A stretch of 12,767 bases of DNA, taken from assembly GCA_014381485.1 (NCBI GenBank), contig JACNLN010000146.1, positions 1 through 12,767 of the forward strand, written 5' to 3'. The notes under the pieces were generated by a model. The model ran no database searches. It was not told where the DNA came from and worked only from the letters and a program-made list of their open reading frames with translations. Position 1 is the first letter of the stretch. Each line of letters begins with the position of its first letter. Source of the DNA: Fidelibacterota bacterium. GTDB taxonomy: Bacteria > Fidelibacterota > Marinisomatia > Marinisomatales > CAZVFT01. The position numbers were made by a program, and so were the translations under genes. Below, in pieces: positions 1-7,356 of the stretch.

Positions 1-20
1 CCCCGCCATGAATGACGGGG
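1..20 (-). terminator. Possible terminator hairpin after coaE
   Basis: The first 20 bases form a near-perfect inverted repeat: CCCCG pairs with CGGGG, then one C-A mismatch, then CAT/ATG around a tiny loop. It lies about 87 nt past the coaE stop, where the leftward operon could end. A U-tract for leftward transcription would fall outside the window, so termination cannot be confirmed. There is no T-run on the plus-strand side, so it is unlikely to terminate rightward transcription. Confidence 0.35.
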
Positions 21-106
21 CTATAGAGAAAGAAAGCACTACATTATAGACAAACACTATTTAGTCTGATTTATTCACCTGTCGGGAGCCCAAATGATAA
101 TTCGAG

Positions 107-700
107 TTAGGCAAGTTGATGAAAAACTTCATCAACCTGTTTATAAAGTTTTTCTTCAGATTCATTATTATCAATGATAAAGTCTGCCATTTGAACCTTA
201 GTGTTATCAGGAAGTTGCAAATCCATCCGTTTCACTACTTCTTCCCGCGTCAGGTTGCTTCGACTCATTGCTCTCTTGAGTCTTAGTCCGTATTGAGCTA
301 TTACCGTGATAACGTAATCAAGGTGTTGATCTAACCCAGATTCATAAATCAGTGCGGCATCCACCACAAAGATAGGGTGTTTTTTTGTTTTTTTGAGCTT
401 TTCGTAAACCTCGTCTATGGCATCAAAGACAAAAGGGTGTATAATAGCATTAAGGATAGCCTGATTTTCCTCATTACTGAATCCTTTTCGAGCAAGTTTT
501 TTCCTGTTGATTGTCCCATCAGGATTCTGAATGTCGGTACCAAATTCCTGGATCAATTGTTCCTGAACGGTTTCGTTTTCATCCAGAATCTTTTTCGCTT
601 CCCAATCAGCGTCGAAAACGTATGCTCCCAATTCTGCTAATCGTTTACTGACAGCACTTTTTCCACTGCCAATACCTCCTGTGACACCAACTTTTAACAT
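107..700 (-). CDS. coaE: Dephospho-CoA kinase
   Basis: Catalyses the last step of coenzyme A synthesis, phosphorylating the ribose 3'-OH of dephospho-CoA with ATP in the cytoplasm. The 197-residue protein has the usual family length. It starts MLKVGVTGG and carries a P-loop GGIGSGKS (residues 8-15), the DADWEA segment (30-35) typical of the CoaE family, an IHP motif (87-89), a core strand leading into ALIYESGLD (116-124), RMDLQLP (158-164, equivalent to the usual 'RIxxQ' region) and a C-terminal ADFIIDNN (172-179) matching the family 'AD-x-(I/V)-x-N' signature. The ATG is preceded by AAGGGAG about 10 nt upstream, inside the end of adk; only 1 nt separates the adk stop from this start, so the two are very likely co-transcribed and perhaps translationally coupled. 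It is the last gene of the leftward operon in view. Identity is secure. Confidence 0.96.
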   Translation of the reverse strand: MLKVGVTGGIGSGKSAVSKRLAELGAYVFDADWEAKKILDENETVQEQLIQEFGTDIQNPDGTINRKKLARKGFSNEENQAILNAIIHPFVFDAIDEVYEKLKKTKKHPIFVVDAALIYESGLDQHLDYVITVIAQYGLRLKRAMSRSNLTREEVVKRMDLQLPDNTKVQMADFIIDNNESEEKLYKQVDEVFHQLA

Positions 701-701
701 G

Positions 702-1343
702 TTATTCGAGCTCCCTTAAAATATTAATGGTGATCTCGTTGATTGTTCCTGACCCATCTACCTCTTTTAGTAACTGCAATTCTGCATAATAGTTAATTAG
801 AGGTTCTGTCTGTTTTTTATAAACCTCTAATCTATCTAAAATCACTTCTGGTTTGTCATCATCCCTCTGGAAAAGCTCTCCACCACACTGATTGCATTTC
901 CCTTCAACTCGGGGAGGATCGAAAATAAGGTTTGTGATGGCGTTGCACTTTTTACATGAGCGCCGATTGGATAATCTTTCTACCAATATACCCTCGTCAG
1001 CTTTGATGGCAATGACACCATTCAGTCTCTGCACCAATATTTTGAGTATCTTCTCCAATCCTTTCGCCTGTGGTAACGTTCTGGGGAAACCGTCCAGAAT
1101 ATAGCCGTTTATTGTATCATCTTCCTGCAATCGTTTTTCCATCATGTTGAGCATTACGTTGTCAGGAACCAATTTTCCTTCATTCATAATAGATTTAGCA
1201 AGTATTCCCAATTCGGTTTTTGTATCAATTTCAGTTCGTAAAATGTCACCTGTTGATAGCTGTGGGATGGAGAATCGTTTCATAAGGATTTTCGCTTGAG
1301 TACCTTTTCCAACTCCTGGTGGACCTAATAGAATAATTCTCAT
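702..1343 (-). CDS. adk: Adenylate kinase, zinc-lid type
   Basis: Interconverts ATP + AMP and 2 ADP in the cytoplasm. The protein (213 residues from ATG 1343) begins MRIILLGPPGVGKGTQAK, with the P-loop GPPGVGKGT at about residues 7-15, DGFPRT (84-89) for AMP binding and the arginine-rich lid flanks. It is the long form with an inserted LID domain carrying four cysteines (130, 133, 150, 153) spaced CxxC-x16-CxxC, the structural zinc site seen in many bacterial Adks. A TTG codon lies directly upstream (1346-1344), but the ATG is preferred because family members begin MRI/MNI and the weak SD-like GAG is 7 nt before the ATG and only 4 nt before the TTG. The gene follows nupC by 16 nt and precedes coaE by 1 nt. 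Identity is secure. Confidence 0.97.
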   Translation of the reverse strand: MRIILLGPPGVGKGTQAKILMKRFSIPQLSTGDILRTEIDTKTELGILAKSIMNEGKLVPDNVMLNMMEKRLQEDDTINGYILDGFPRTLPQAKGLEKILKILVQRLNGVIAIKADEGILVERLSNRRSCKKCNAITNLIFDPPRVEGKCNQCGGELFQRDDDKPEVILDRLEVYKKQTEPLINYYAELQLLKEVDGSGTINEITINILRELE

Positions 1344-1359
1344 CAATAATCTCGTGATG

Positions 1360-2577
1360 TTAAATTAAAATACCAGCGATAGTAGCTGTAAGCCACGAAG
1401 CCAGAGCTCCAGCAATCATAGCTCTCATTGCAACTTTTGCCAGGTCCTTCCTGCGGCTTGGGGCTAAGGCACCGATGCCACCTAACTGAATCCCAACAGA
1501 AGCAAAGTTGGCAAAACCGCAAAGAGCATAGGATGAGATAATGATTGACTTGATCTCAAGCTGCGAGCTTATTTCCTGTAAATGCCCGTAAGCAATCAGT
1601 TCTGTGAGAACAATCTTTTCTCCCATCAGACTGCCAATGGTGAAGATGTCTTGAATCGGTATACCCATACAGAATGCTAGAGGGGAGAAGATCCATCCGA
1701 GGATTTGCTGGAGGCTGAGGTTCACAAGTCCCAGAAGATAATTAAAACCTGCTACCAGAGCAACAATAGCAATGAGCATGGCAGCGACATTTGCTGCAAG
1801 CCGCATACCATCGGTGGCTCCGCGTGCGACTGCTTCCATTGTGTTGTCAGCTGGTTTTTTTAAAGTCATTTTCAGGTCACCTCGGGTTGGAGAATCTTCC
1901 GTTTCTGGAAAGATAATTTTTGCCATAACCAGAGCCGCTGGGGCACTCATTACAGAAGCTGCTATTAGATGTCCAGCAATGTTCGGGATGTCAGAAAGCC
2001 ATTTTACATATATGGCCAGCACACCTCCAGCGATGGTGGCGAACCCTCCCGTCATAATCGCCATCAGTTCACTGCGTGTCATTGTCTCGAGAAACGGTCG
2101 AATTACCAGTGGTGCCTCTGTCTGCCCTACAAAAATATTTGCTGAACAGGATAAAGTTTCAGATCCACTGGTCCTCATCGTTTTTTGCATTGCCTTTGCA
2201 ATGAGTTTTACCACGACCTGCATAATTCCAAGATGGTAAAGAATAGCCATAAAAGATGAAAAGAAAATTATGGTTGGTAAGATCTGGAAAGCAAAAAAGA
2301 AACCGAGGGAACCTTCTGATTCAGGCCCCAGAGCCAGATTGTTGAAAACGAACTTTGCCCCTTCATCGGAAAATTGGAGAAGTTTCCGGAAGGCTTTATC
2401 AAAGAATAAAAATACTGGTTTACCTACAGGAGTGGCGAGGATAAAAAAGGCAAAAAACAATTGCAGACCCAGTCCCCACAGGACAATTCTGAGATTAATG
2501 GCTTTCCGGTTGTTGGATAGGAGGAATGCGACACCTAAAATAACAATAATACCAATGATACCTGTGAATCGTTGCAT
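1360..2577 (-). CDS. nupC: Concentrative nucleoside transporter (NupC/CNT family)
   Basis: Inner-membrane, cation-coupled nucleoside importer of the CNT family. The 405-residue protein is very hydrophobic with about eight to ten membrane segments and helical hairpins. The family signatures are clear: GQTEAPLVIRP (residues 151-161, hairpin 1), MTGGFATIAGGVLA (175-188), ELIAYG with Glu326, and ALCGFANFASVGIQLGGIGA (351-370). Residues aligned by motif to the Vibrio cholerae CNT nucleoside site are all present: Gln152-Thr153-Glu154, Glu326, Phe355, Asn357 and Ser360. The ATG has a good ribosome binding site (AAAGGAA, 7 nt spacing) that overlaps the tdk stop region, 12 nt away. Its position directly after the salvage kinases supports uptake of nucleosides for Tdk, Udk and Cdd. 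Coupling to Na+ or H+ cannot be decided here. Confidence 0.95.
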   Translation of the reverse strand: MQRFTGIIGIIVILGVAFLLSNNRKAINLRIVLWGLGLQLFFAFFILATPVGKPVFLFFDKAFRKLLQFSDEGAKFVFNNLALGPESEGSLGFFFAFQILPTIIFFSSFMAILYHLGIMQVVVKLIAKAMQKTMRTSGSETLSCSANIFVGQTEAPLVIRPFLETMTRSELMAIMTGGFATIAGGVLAIYVKWLSDIPNIAGHLIAASVMSAPAALVMAKIIFPETEDSPTRGDLKMTLKKPADNTMEAVARGATDGMRLAANVAAMLIAIVALVAGFNYLLGLVNLSLQQILGWIFSPLAFCMGIPIQDIFTIGSLMGEKIVLTELIAYGHLQEISSQLEIKSIIISSYALCGFANFASVGIQLGGIGALAPSRRKDLAKVAMRAMIAGALASWLTATIAGILI

Positions 2578-2589
2578 TTTGTATTTCCT

Positions 2590-3156
2590 TTAAGGTTTAT
2601 TGGGAGATTCAAAGCAGTTTCTACACCGCGCTTCGTAAATGTCTTTTTCTCCAATGACTACCTGTTCTGTATCCTGGGTCAGGCGCTGAGTATAGTTGGC
2701 GGGATTTCCACAGATGACACATATTGCGAGGGTTTTTGTGATGTATTCTGCCTCAGATAGTAATGCAGGTATCGGACCAAAAGGCTCACCTCGATAATCT
2801 TTATCAAGTCCAGCAACGATGACTCGTTTTTTCTGTTTTGCTAATTGTTTACACACAGCAATAAGAGAATCATCGAAAAATTGAGCTTCATCTATTCCAA
2901 CCACCTCTGAGTATTTCGCCTTTTCCAAAATCTCCTCAGATGTTTCAACCAACTGGGATTCTATTTTAAGCTGGGTGTGGGAAACGATAAAATCTTCACT
3001 GTAACGGCTGTCTATTTTGGGCTTGAAAATACCCACATGCTGGCGTGCAATTTGAGCTCTTCGAAGACGACGGATGAGTTCTTCAGTCTTTCCGCTGAAC
3101 ATACCACCACAGATAACCTCAATCCATCCTGATTCTCGTGGACTTAGCGTCGGCAT
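2590..3156 (-). CDS. tdk: Thymidine kinase (type II, TK1-like)
   Basis: Phosphorylates thymidine and deoxyuridine to dTMP and dUMP with ATP in the cytoplasm. The 188-residue protein has the type II architecture: P-loop GGMFSGKT (17-24), a Walker B-like DEAQFF (89-94) with the presumed catalytic Glu90, a GLDKDYRGEPFG stretch (116-127) for the lasso/substrate region, and a zinc site made by Cys146, Cys149, Cys178 and Cys181. The C-terminal GEKDIYEARCRNCF fits the cellular-type thymidine kinase signature. The ATG has AGGA 6 nt upstream. The last zinc ligand is Cys where many relatives have His; both occur in the family. It sits 63 nt downstream of udk, the largest gap in the operon; no terminator or clear promoter is visible in that gap. 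Identity is secure. Confidence 0.96.
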   Translation of the reverse strand: MPTLSPRESGWIEVICGGMFSGKTEELIRRLRRAQIARQHVGIFKPKIDSRYSEDFIVSHTQLKIESQLVETSEEILEKAKYSEVVGIDEAQFFDDSLIAVCKQLAKQKKRVIVAGLDKDYRGEPFGPIPALLSEAEYITKTLAICVICGNPANYTQRLTQDTEQVVIGEKDIYEARCRNCFESPNKP

Positions 3157-3219
3157 TACCTGTCCTGTGAAATGTTTATCCTGTAAGGAAAATTGACTGT
3201 ATCAGGGCGAAGCATATTT

Positions 3220-3861
3220 TTATGGGAATTCTGATCCCTCAGTTTGTAATAGTGATCTGATCTTTGTCTGTATAAGATCAATAGCAACAGTATTATCTCC
3301 CCCTTCCGGGATGATAATATCTGCATATTTTTTTGATTTTTCCACAAATTGTTCGTGCATTGGGCGGACAGAGTCAAGGTATTGACGGATAACGTCAGTA
3401 TGAGTTCGTCCCCTGTCTGTGAGATCTCTTGTCAGGCGGCGGATAAATCGGATGTCATCGTCAGTCTCCACAAAAATCTTAATGTTCATCATATCTTGCA
3501 ATTCAGGATCTAAAAACACTAGAATACCTTCAAGGACAATGGCATGGTGTGGATCGATTTTGAGAGGCTCTTTCAGTCTTGTGTGAGTTTCATAATCGTA
3601 GAGGGGAATATCCACCGGTTCGCCAGTCAGAAGCTGGGATAAATGTTTTTTTAATAGACTGAAATCAATGGAATCAGGATGATCAAAATTCTGTTGAGTG
3701 CGTTCTTCAAATGGAAGATGAGAAAGGTCTTTGTAGTAGCTGTCCAGTTGAATAATGACAACCTCTCCTGTACCAAAGGCTTTAAGGATGTTTTTTGCTA
3801 ATGAAGTTTTTCCCGATCCCGATCCTCCTCCAATCCCGATTAATATATTTTTCTTTTTCAA
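3220..3861 (-). CDS. udk: Uridine/cytidine kinase (TTG start)
   Basis: Phosphorylates uridine and cytidine to UMP and CMP using ATP or GTP, in the cytoplasm. The 213-residue length is typical. Visible motifs are the P-loop GGGSGSGKT (11-19), DSYYKD (40-45), NFDHPDSID (58-66), YDYETHTR (88-95), the EGIL turn with Glu111, an arginine-rich lid RRLTRDLTDRGR (141-152) and the C-terminal ADIIIPEGG (180-188). All belong to the Udk family. No ATG fits the N-terminus. The start is TTG at 3861, strongly supported by a TGGAG ribosome binding site 6 nt upstream and by the usual spacing to the P-loop. It follows cdd by 14 nt, which places the two steps after cytidine deamination next to each other. Confidence 0.96.
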   Translation of the reverse strand: MKKKNILIGIGGGSGSGKTSLAKNILKAFGTGEVVIIQLDSYYKDLSHLPFEERTQQNFDHPDSIDFSLLKKHLSQLLTGEPVDIPLYDYETHTRLKEPLKIDPHHAIVLEGILVFLDPELQDMMNIKIFVETDDDIRFIRRLTRDLTDRGRTHTDVIRQYLDSVRPMHEQFVEKSKKYADIIIPEGGDNTVAIDLIQTKIRSLLQTEGSEFP

Positions 3862-3875
3862 TTTATTCTCCAGAA

Positions 3876-4262
3876 TTAATTGTTATGGAAGCTGCTATCA
3901 TCAAATGGATGGGGTAGAAGTTCACGACTTTGTAGTGTGGTAACACCCCCTTTTTTATCTATTAGAATGATTGGAATATCGCCACATAGATCCCAGATAA
4001 CCTGCCGGCAGGCACCACAGGGAGAAGCACCATCGTCTGTTGCAATAGCAATAGATGTAAATGATTTATATCCCTGTGCTATGGCGGACGTCAGAGCTAC
4101 TCGCTCACCGCAAACTGTCAGTCCAAAACTGCTGGATTCCACATTACATCCAACGACAATATGTCCATCTTCAGTTTCCACAGCGGCTCCTACTTTGTAA
4201 TGTGAATATGGCACATAAGCATTTTTTTTAACTTCTTGTGCTGCACGTATGATTGTTTTCAT
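3876..4262 (-). CDS. cdd: Cytidine deaminase
   Basis: Hydrolytic deaminase that converts cytidine and deoxycytidine to uridine and deoxyuridine. The 128-residue length is typical of the small homotetrameric zinc form. The motif CGER (Cys51, Glu53) with PCGAC (Cys82, Cys85) supplies the three-cysteine zinc site and the proton-shuttling glutamate; the spacing fits the cytidine/dCMP deaminase signature. GCNVESS (38-44) contains the Asn40/Glu42 pair that binds the ribose. Gly52 replaces the commoner Ala, a substitution the family allows. The same frame stays open upstream inside the rhomboid gene, but the true start is ATG 4262: it has an excellent AGGAG ribosome binding site (AGGAGATA) directly before it and family-like N-terminal length. 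The ATG overlaps the rhomboid stop as TAATG, implying translational coupling. Confidence 0.96.
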   Translation of the reverse strand: MKTIIRAAQEVKKNAYVPYSHYKVGAAVETEDGHIVVGCNVESSSFGLTVCGERVALTSAIAQGYKSFTSIAIATDDGASPCGACRQVIWDLCGDIPIILIDKKGGVTTLQSRELLPHPFDDSSFHNN

Positions 4263-4927
4263 TATCTCCTCACAATCTGAATCATTTTTAATCCTCGAAT
4301 AAGCGCAACCCCTGTCGTAAATCCTCCGATATGAGCGAACCAGGCTACGCCACCGGTTGTATTGATTCCAAGAGTTCCCAACCCATTGGTGAGTTGAATC
4401 AAAAGCCAGAATCCTAAAACATATAACGCTGGAATTCTGACAATAGTAAAATAAAAGATAATAAAAATGATTGTGTGAACTCTTGCTCTCGGAAAGGTAA
4501 TCATATAAGCTCCCAGAACACCAGCAATGGCACCGCTGGCACCCACGATTGGGACGACTGATGTCGGTTCTATAACAGTCTGTAATAGCCCTGCGGCTAT
4601 CCCACATGTCAGGTAGAAAATGATGAATTTTGTGTGGCCAAGGATGGATTCTACATTATCGGCAAAAATCCAGAGATAGAGCATATTCCCAAAGAGATGC
4701 ATAAATCCACCGTGTAAAAACATAGATGTGAATAGGGTTATAACATAATGACCAAAATCAATGGAAGTTAACTTTGGTACGATACCATAAAATTTAATAA
4801 GGTTTACCCTGAGTTCGGGGGTAATAAGTATCTCCACAAAAAAAACAAAGATATTGATCCCAACAAGGGCATAAGTCACATAAGGAATCATCACTCGAGG
4901 ATTGTCGTCTTTGTATGGCAGGAACAT
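4262..4927 (-). CDS. Rhomboid family intramembrane serine protease
   Basis: Six-TM rhomboid protease (221 residues) that would cleave membrane proteins within the inner membrane. It begins MFLPYKDDNPR, the typical bacterial rhomboid N-terminus. Key residues are visible: the HGGFMHLFGN motif (72-81) with His72, His77 and Asn81, the nucleophile in GASGA (129-133, Ser131) and the catalytic base in AHIGGF (198-203, His199). All catalytic residues are therefore present and the protein should be active. The chosen ATG lies 6 nt after the stop of the M23 gene and has no recognisable Shine-Dalgarno sequence, so it may depend on translation of the upstream gene. Its stop overlaps the cdd start. The substrate is unknown; its neighbours do not reveal one. 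Confidence 0.93.
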   Translation of the reverse strand: MFLPYKDDNPRVMIPYVTYALVGINIFVFFVEILITPELRVNLIKFYGIVPKLTSIDFGHYVITLFTSMFLHGGFMHLFGNMLYLWIFADNVESILGHTKFIIFYLTCGIAAGLLQTVIEPTSVVPIVGASGAIAGVLGAYMITFPRARVHTIIFIIFYFTIVRIPALYVLGFWLLIQLTNGLGTLGINTTGGVAWFAHIGGFTTGVALIRGLKMIQIVRR

Positions 4928-4933
4928 ATAGTG

Positions 4934-7189
4934 TTAATCTACGCTGAATGAAATTTCTTTTATAGCTACATTTCCAACCTGATCCAGAGCCCTGATGAAA
5001 AGTGTGTGTTTTCCCAGTGTAAGGGGAACATCGAGTCTGTGGGATAGGTTTTTTTTGATGGGATGGTACTCACACAGGAGACGTTTATCATCCAGGATCA
5101 TCCAAAGGGCATTCTCATCCTTAATTCCTGCAAGAGCGTCTTCAATGTGAGCAGAGATCGTCTCAACATCCTGATATCGATAAAATCCTCCGTTCCCCGG
5201 GAACACATTGGAGATTAGGGGTTTTACCGTATCCTCAATGAGCGTCACAGCTTCGAGACTGTATGCAGAAGAGTAGAACAAATATTTTTTTTCTGAGAAT
5301 CGACAAGGGAGATACGTCCAATTCTCTTTTTGGTCATAATAAAATACCCCAATTTTTGATGCATTGCGGATTGACTGATCCAATGCAATAGCTATTCTTA
5401 CTGAATCCTGAAGCGGTCGATCGAAAGGTTGGAGTTGATAGGTCTGGCTCATAAATATTCCACCTTCTACGTTGACAGGCTGTTCCACATTTTCAATCCA
5501 AAAAACCGTGGTGTCGTAAAATGTGGTTCCTGATGCTCTAACAGAGCATTTTCCATCAGGAGATACAGAAACCATAGGCTTCTTGGTTTCTGACACGGCT
5601 GGTTTGAAAGCAAAGTGAGTTTCTCGAACAGGTGAACCTGGGATTGAGACAATGACTTCCTTTACACCCTTTAGCAAAGTAGGATCCAGAGGATCCGTCA
5701 GAAAGGTTGTTGGAGTGACACGTGACGTTTTCATAGGGTAGCGTTTATCACCATTTCCAACTATAGCTAACTCGACGTGTTGAGTGATATACTCATCAGT
5801 TTCTACCTGAAGCACAACACTGTTTTCCAAATGAGCAGAGGAAAATGTCAGATCTACCGTCACATAATCGGCACTTTGGATGTTCGTTGGCAGGTGAAAA
5901 GGACGACTTACCGTCCCGGTTTTACTGATACCTATGAATTGAAGGATTCTATTTCTGATACCCGCTTCAGGAAGTACCACGATGAGATTTCGCCCGTCCT
6001 GTTTCATCGAGATAGATTTGATGTTTTGTTCTACAAATCCATTTTTATTAAAGCTGTAACAAATAAAATTAGTGATTGGAAAGGAAGATCTTATGGGAGA
6101 AATAATAAATGTAACGGTTTCCATATTTATTTCAGATACAGCAACCTTAATATCAGTAGGAGGAGTGGAGTAGAGAAAGCCTTTGATTCGAACCAAATTT
6201 TTAACGGCATCATATAGTTTTATGGCGATCCGATGGTAACCGGGAGAGAGATTAAGTGTCCCTCCGGATTTTTTATTGATAAAATCAAGTTGACTGCTGG
6301 CTTCAGTCGTGAAAAGGCGATGGAATTCACCATCATTTAATCGCTTAAGTGAGTTATCCAGCTCAACTTCAATCAATTGGGATTGTTCAAATGGGAGTCT
6401 ATCAAATTCAATCCGGTAGTGTTCAATTCCATCGATAAGTAGAACAGCCCCATAGATATTGAATGAATGGGAGTTACCGGATATATGGTCAGTGGTGGAG
6501 ATTTCCAACCCAATTTTACCAAAAACGTGTATGGTATCAGGGAATTCATATTCGTTGGTTTTTGTTCGGCGAAGTGAAAATATTTGTGGTAGGGGGGAAC
6601 CGTTGATGACAGAATTTTTACTAAGGGGAACGACAGCAAGTGCTTCGGGGACAGGTAATCGTTTGTCTCTAATCTCGAAGCCATGAGAAAGTGGATTTAA
6701 CGGTCTATTCAGGGAATCGCGAAGTTCGAAGTGAAGATGTGGGGCAAAGGCTCCACCACTATCACCAGAATATCCTAATAAATATCCCTTCTGAATGGGA
6801 AATTCATTTTCTTCAAAGTATACATCCACAGAGTATGATTGTCTTTTCTTTTGTTCAATCGTTATGATTTCATCAAGGATTGGAATGAAACTGTCGAGAT
6901 GAGCATAGACGGCAATATTACCATCTTTCAATTGAAGGTAAAGTACCCTTCCATATCCTCCTGATGACACTTTTACCCTCCAGATATATCCATCATCCAC
7001 AGCAATGACTTTGTGTCCAGTGGTGCTGTTAGTCTTGATATCTATGCCGGCATGGAATCTACGAGGACGATATTCACCATAATTTGAAGAAATAGACTTC
7101 CTCACCTCCACTGGCCATAAGTAATCCTGAGCCGTAATGGGGAAAGTGGTTATGAAAATGATGAGGAGAGATCCACAGACTTTTATCAC
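4934..7189 (-). CDS. Secreted M23-family peptidase with Ig-like C-terminal region
   Basis: Putative peptidoglycan-cleaving zinc endopeptidase of the LytM/M23 family (751 residues), exported by a signal peptide (about 1-20, cleavage near ITA|QD). The catalytic domain is N-terminal (about 25-170): RFHAGID supplies His46 and Asp50, YAHL gives His97, and HLHFE gives His151 and His153. By family homology His46, Asp50 and His153 bind zinc, and the enzyme looks active. About 54 residues separate His97 from His151, longer than the roughly 31 in classic LytM, owing to a charged insertion around 100-130. The remaining ~580 residues look beta-rich; the last ~99 (653-751) form a bacterial Ig-like domain (DxVKPxI... 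DxVGN). The start is GTG 7189; an in-frame TAA lies a little upstream and no good SD is seen. It is first in the leftward operon. Confidence 0.88.
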   Translation of the reverse strand: MIKVCGSLLIIFITTFPITAQDYLWPVEVRKSISSNYGEYRPRRFHAGIDIKTNSTTGHKVIAVDDGYIWRVKVSSGGYGRVLYLQLKDGNIAVYAHLDSFIPILDEIITIEQKKRQSYSVDVYFEENEFPIQKGYLLGYSGDSGGAFAPHLHFELRDSLNRPLNPLSHGFEIRDKRLPVPEALAVVPLSKNSVINGSPLPQIFSLRRTKTNEYEFPDTIHVFGKIGLEISTTDHISGNSHSFNIYGAVLLIDGIEHYRIEFDRLPFEQSQLIEVELDNSLKRLNDGEFHRLFTTEASSQLDFINKKSGGTLNLSPGYHRIAIKLYDAVKNLVRIKGFLYSTPPTDIKVAVSEINMETVTFIISPIRSSFPITNFICYSFNKNGFVEQNIKSISMKQDGRNLIVVLPEAGIRNRILQFIGISKTGTVSRPFHLPTNIQSADYVTVDLTFSSAHLENSVVLQVETDEYITQHVELAIVGNGDKRYPMKTSRVTPTTFLTDPLDPTLLKGVKEVIVSIPGSPVRETHFAFKPAVSETKKPMVSVSPDGKCSVRASGTTFYDTTVFWIENVEQPVNVEGGIFMSQTYQLQPFDRPLQDSVRIAIALDQSIRNASKIGVFYYDQKENWTYLPCRFSEKKYLFYSSAYSLEAVTLIEDTVKPLISNVFPGNGGFYRYQDVETISAHIEDALAGIKDENALWMILDDKRLLCEYHPIKKNLSHRLDVPLTLGKHTLFIRALDQVGNVAIKEISFSVD

Positions 7190-7215
7190 GATGACATAAA
7201 ATATACCTATGAAAA

Positions 7216-7242
7216 TTTATACAAATGTCTCTGGAGATTCAA
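7216..7242 (-). promoter_or_regulatory. Possible promoter for the M23-rhomboid-salvage operon
   Basis: On the minus strand TTGAAT (7242-7237) is followed after 15 nt by TATAAA (7221-7216), resembling sigma-70 -35/-10 boxes with slightly short spacing. It lies between the bidirectional terminator and the M23 start, where a promoter is needed. A second candidate -10-like element (TATATTTT, 7205-7198) lies closer to the GTG. The assignment rests on position and weak consensus only. Confidence 0.25.
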
Positions 7243-7293
7243 CGCTTTTAACGTTTACTTTAGTAGATTTTGTTGATAATTGTCATAAATATA

Positions 7294-7320
7294 AAAAAGC
7301 GCTGATGATCAGCGCTTTTT
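7294..7320. terminator. Strong bidirectional Rho-independent terminator
   Basis: A perfect inverted repeat: AAAAAGCGCTGA, a 3-nt loop (TGA), then TCAGCGCTTTTT. The GC core of the stem is 7 bp and the flanking A- and T-runs give a U-tract in either direction. Reading leftward it ends the PDZ gene, 37 nt past that gene's stop codon, and so separates it from the M23-led operon. Confidence 0.9.
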
Positions 7321-7356
7321 ACGGGGGGTTATGGAGGACTTATTTGATGAAAAGAT

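Noticed and set aside
43..48. Consensus TATAAT on the minus strand downstream of coaE, possible promoter for a gene left of the window
   Set aside because: The -35 position has only a poor match and the downstream gene is outside the window, so it cannot be supported.
1772..2239. Plus-strand 155-codon open frame opposite nupC
   Set aside because: It is a complement of a highly conserved transporter frame; no ribosome binding site or domain is seen.
4104..4110. CGE instead of CAE in the cytidine deaminase zinc motif as a possible loss of function
   Set aside because: The established family signature allows Ala, Gly or Val at this position; all zinc ligands and the catalytic Glu are intact.
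4263..4607. Open frame extending cdd upstream to give a 243-residue protein
   Set aside because: It runs antisense-free but out of frame through the rhomboid gene, its translation has no domain character, and ATG 4262 has a strong ribosome binding site and family-like length.
5777..6217. Plus-strand 146-codon open frame inside the M23 gene
   Set aside because: It is opposite a well-supported coding frame, and its protein shows no recognisable motif or plausible composition.
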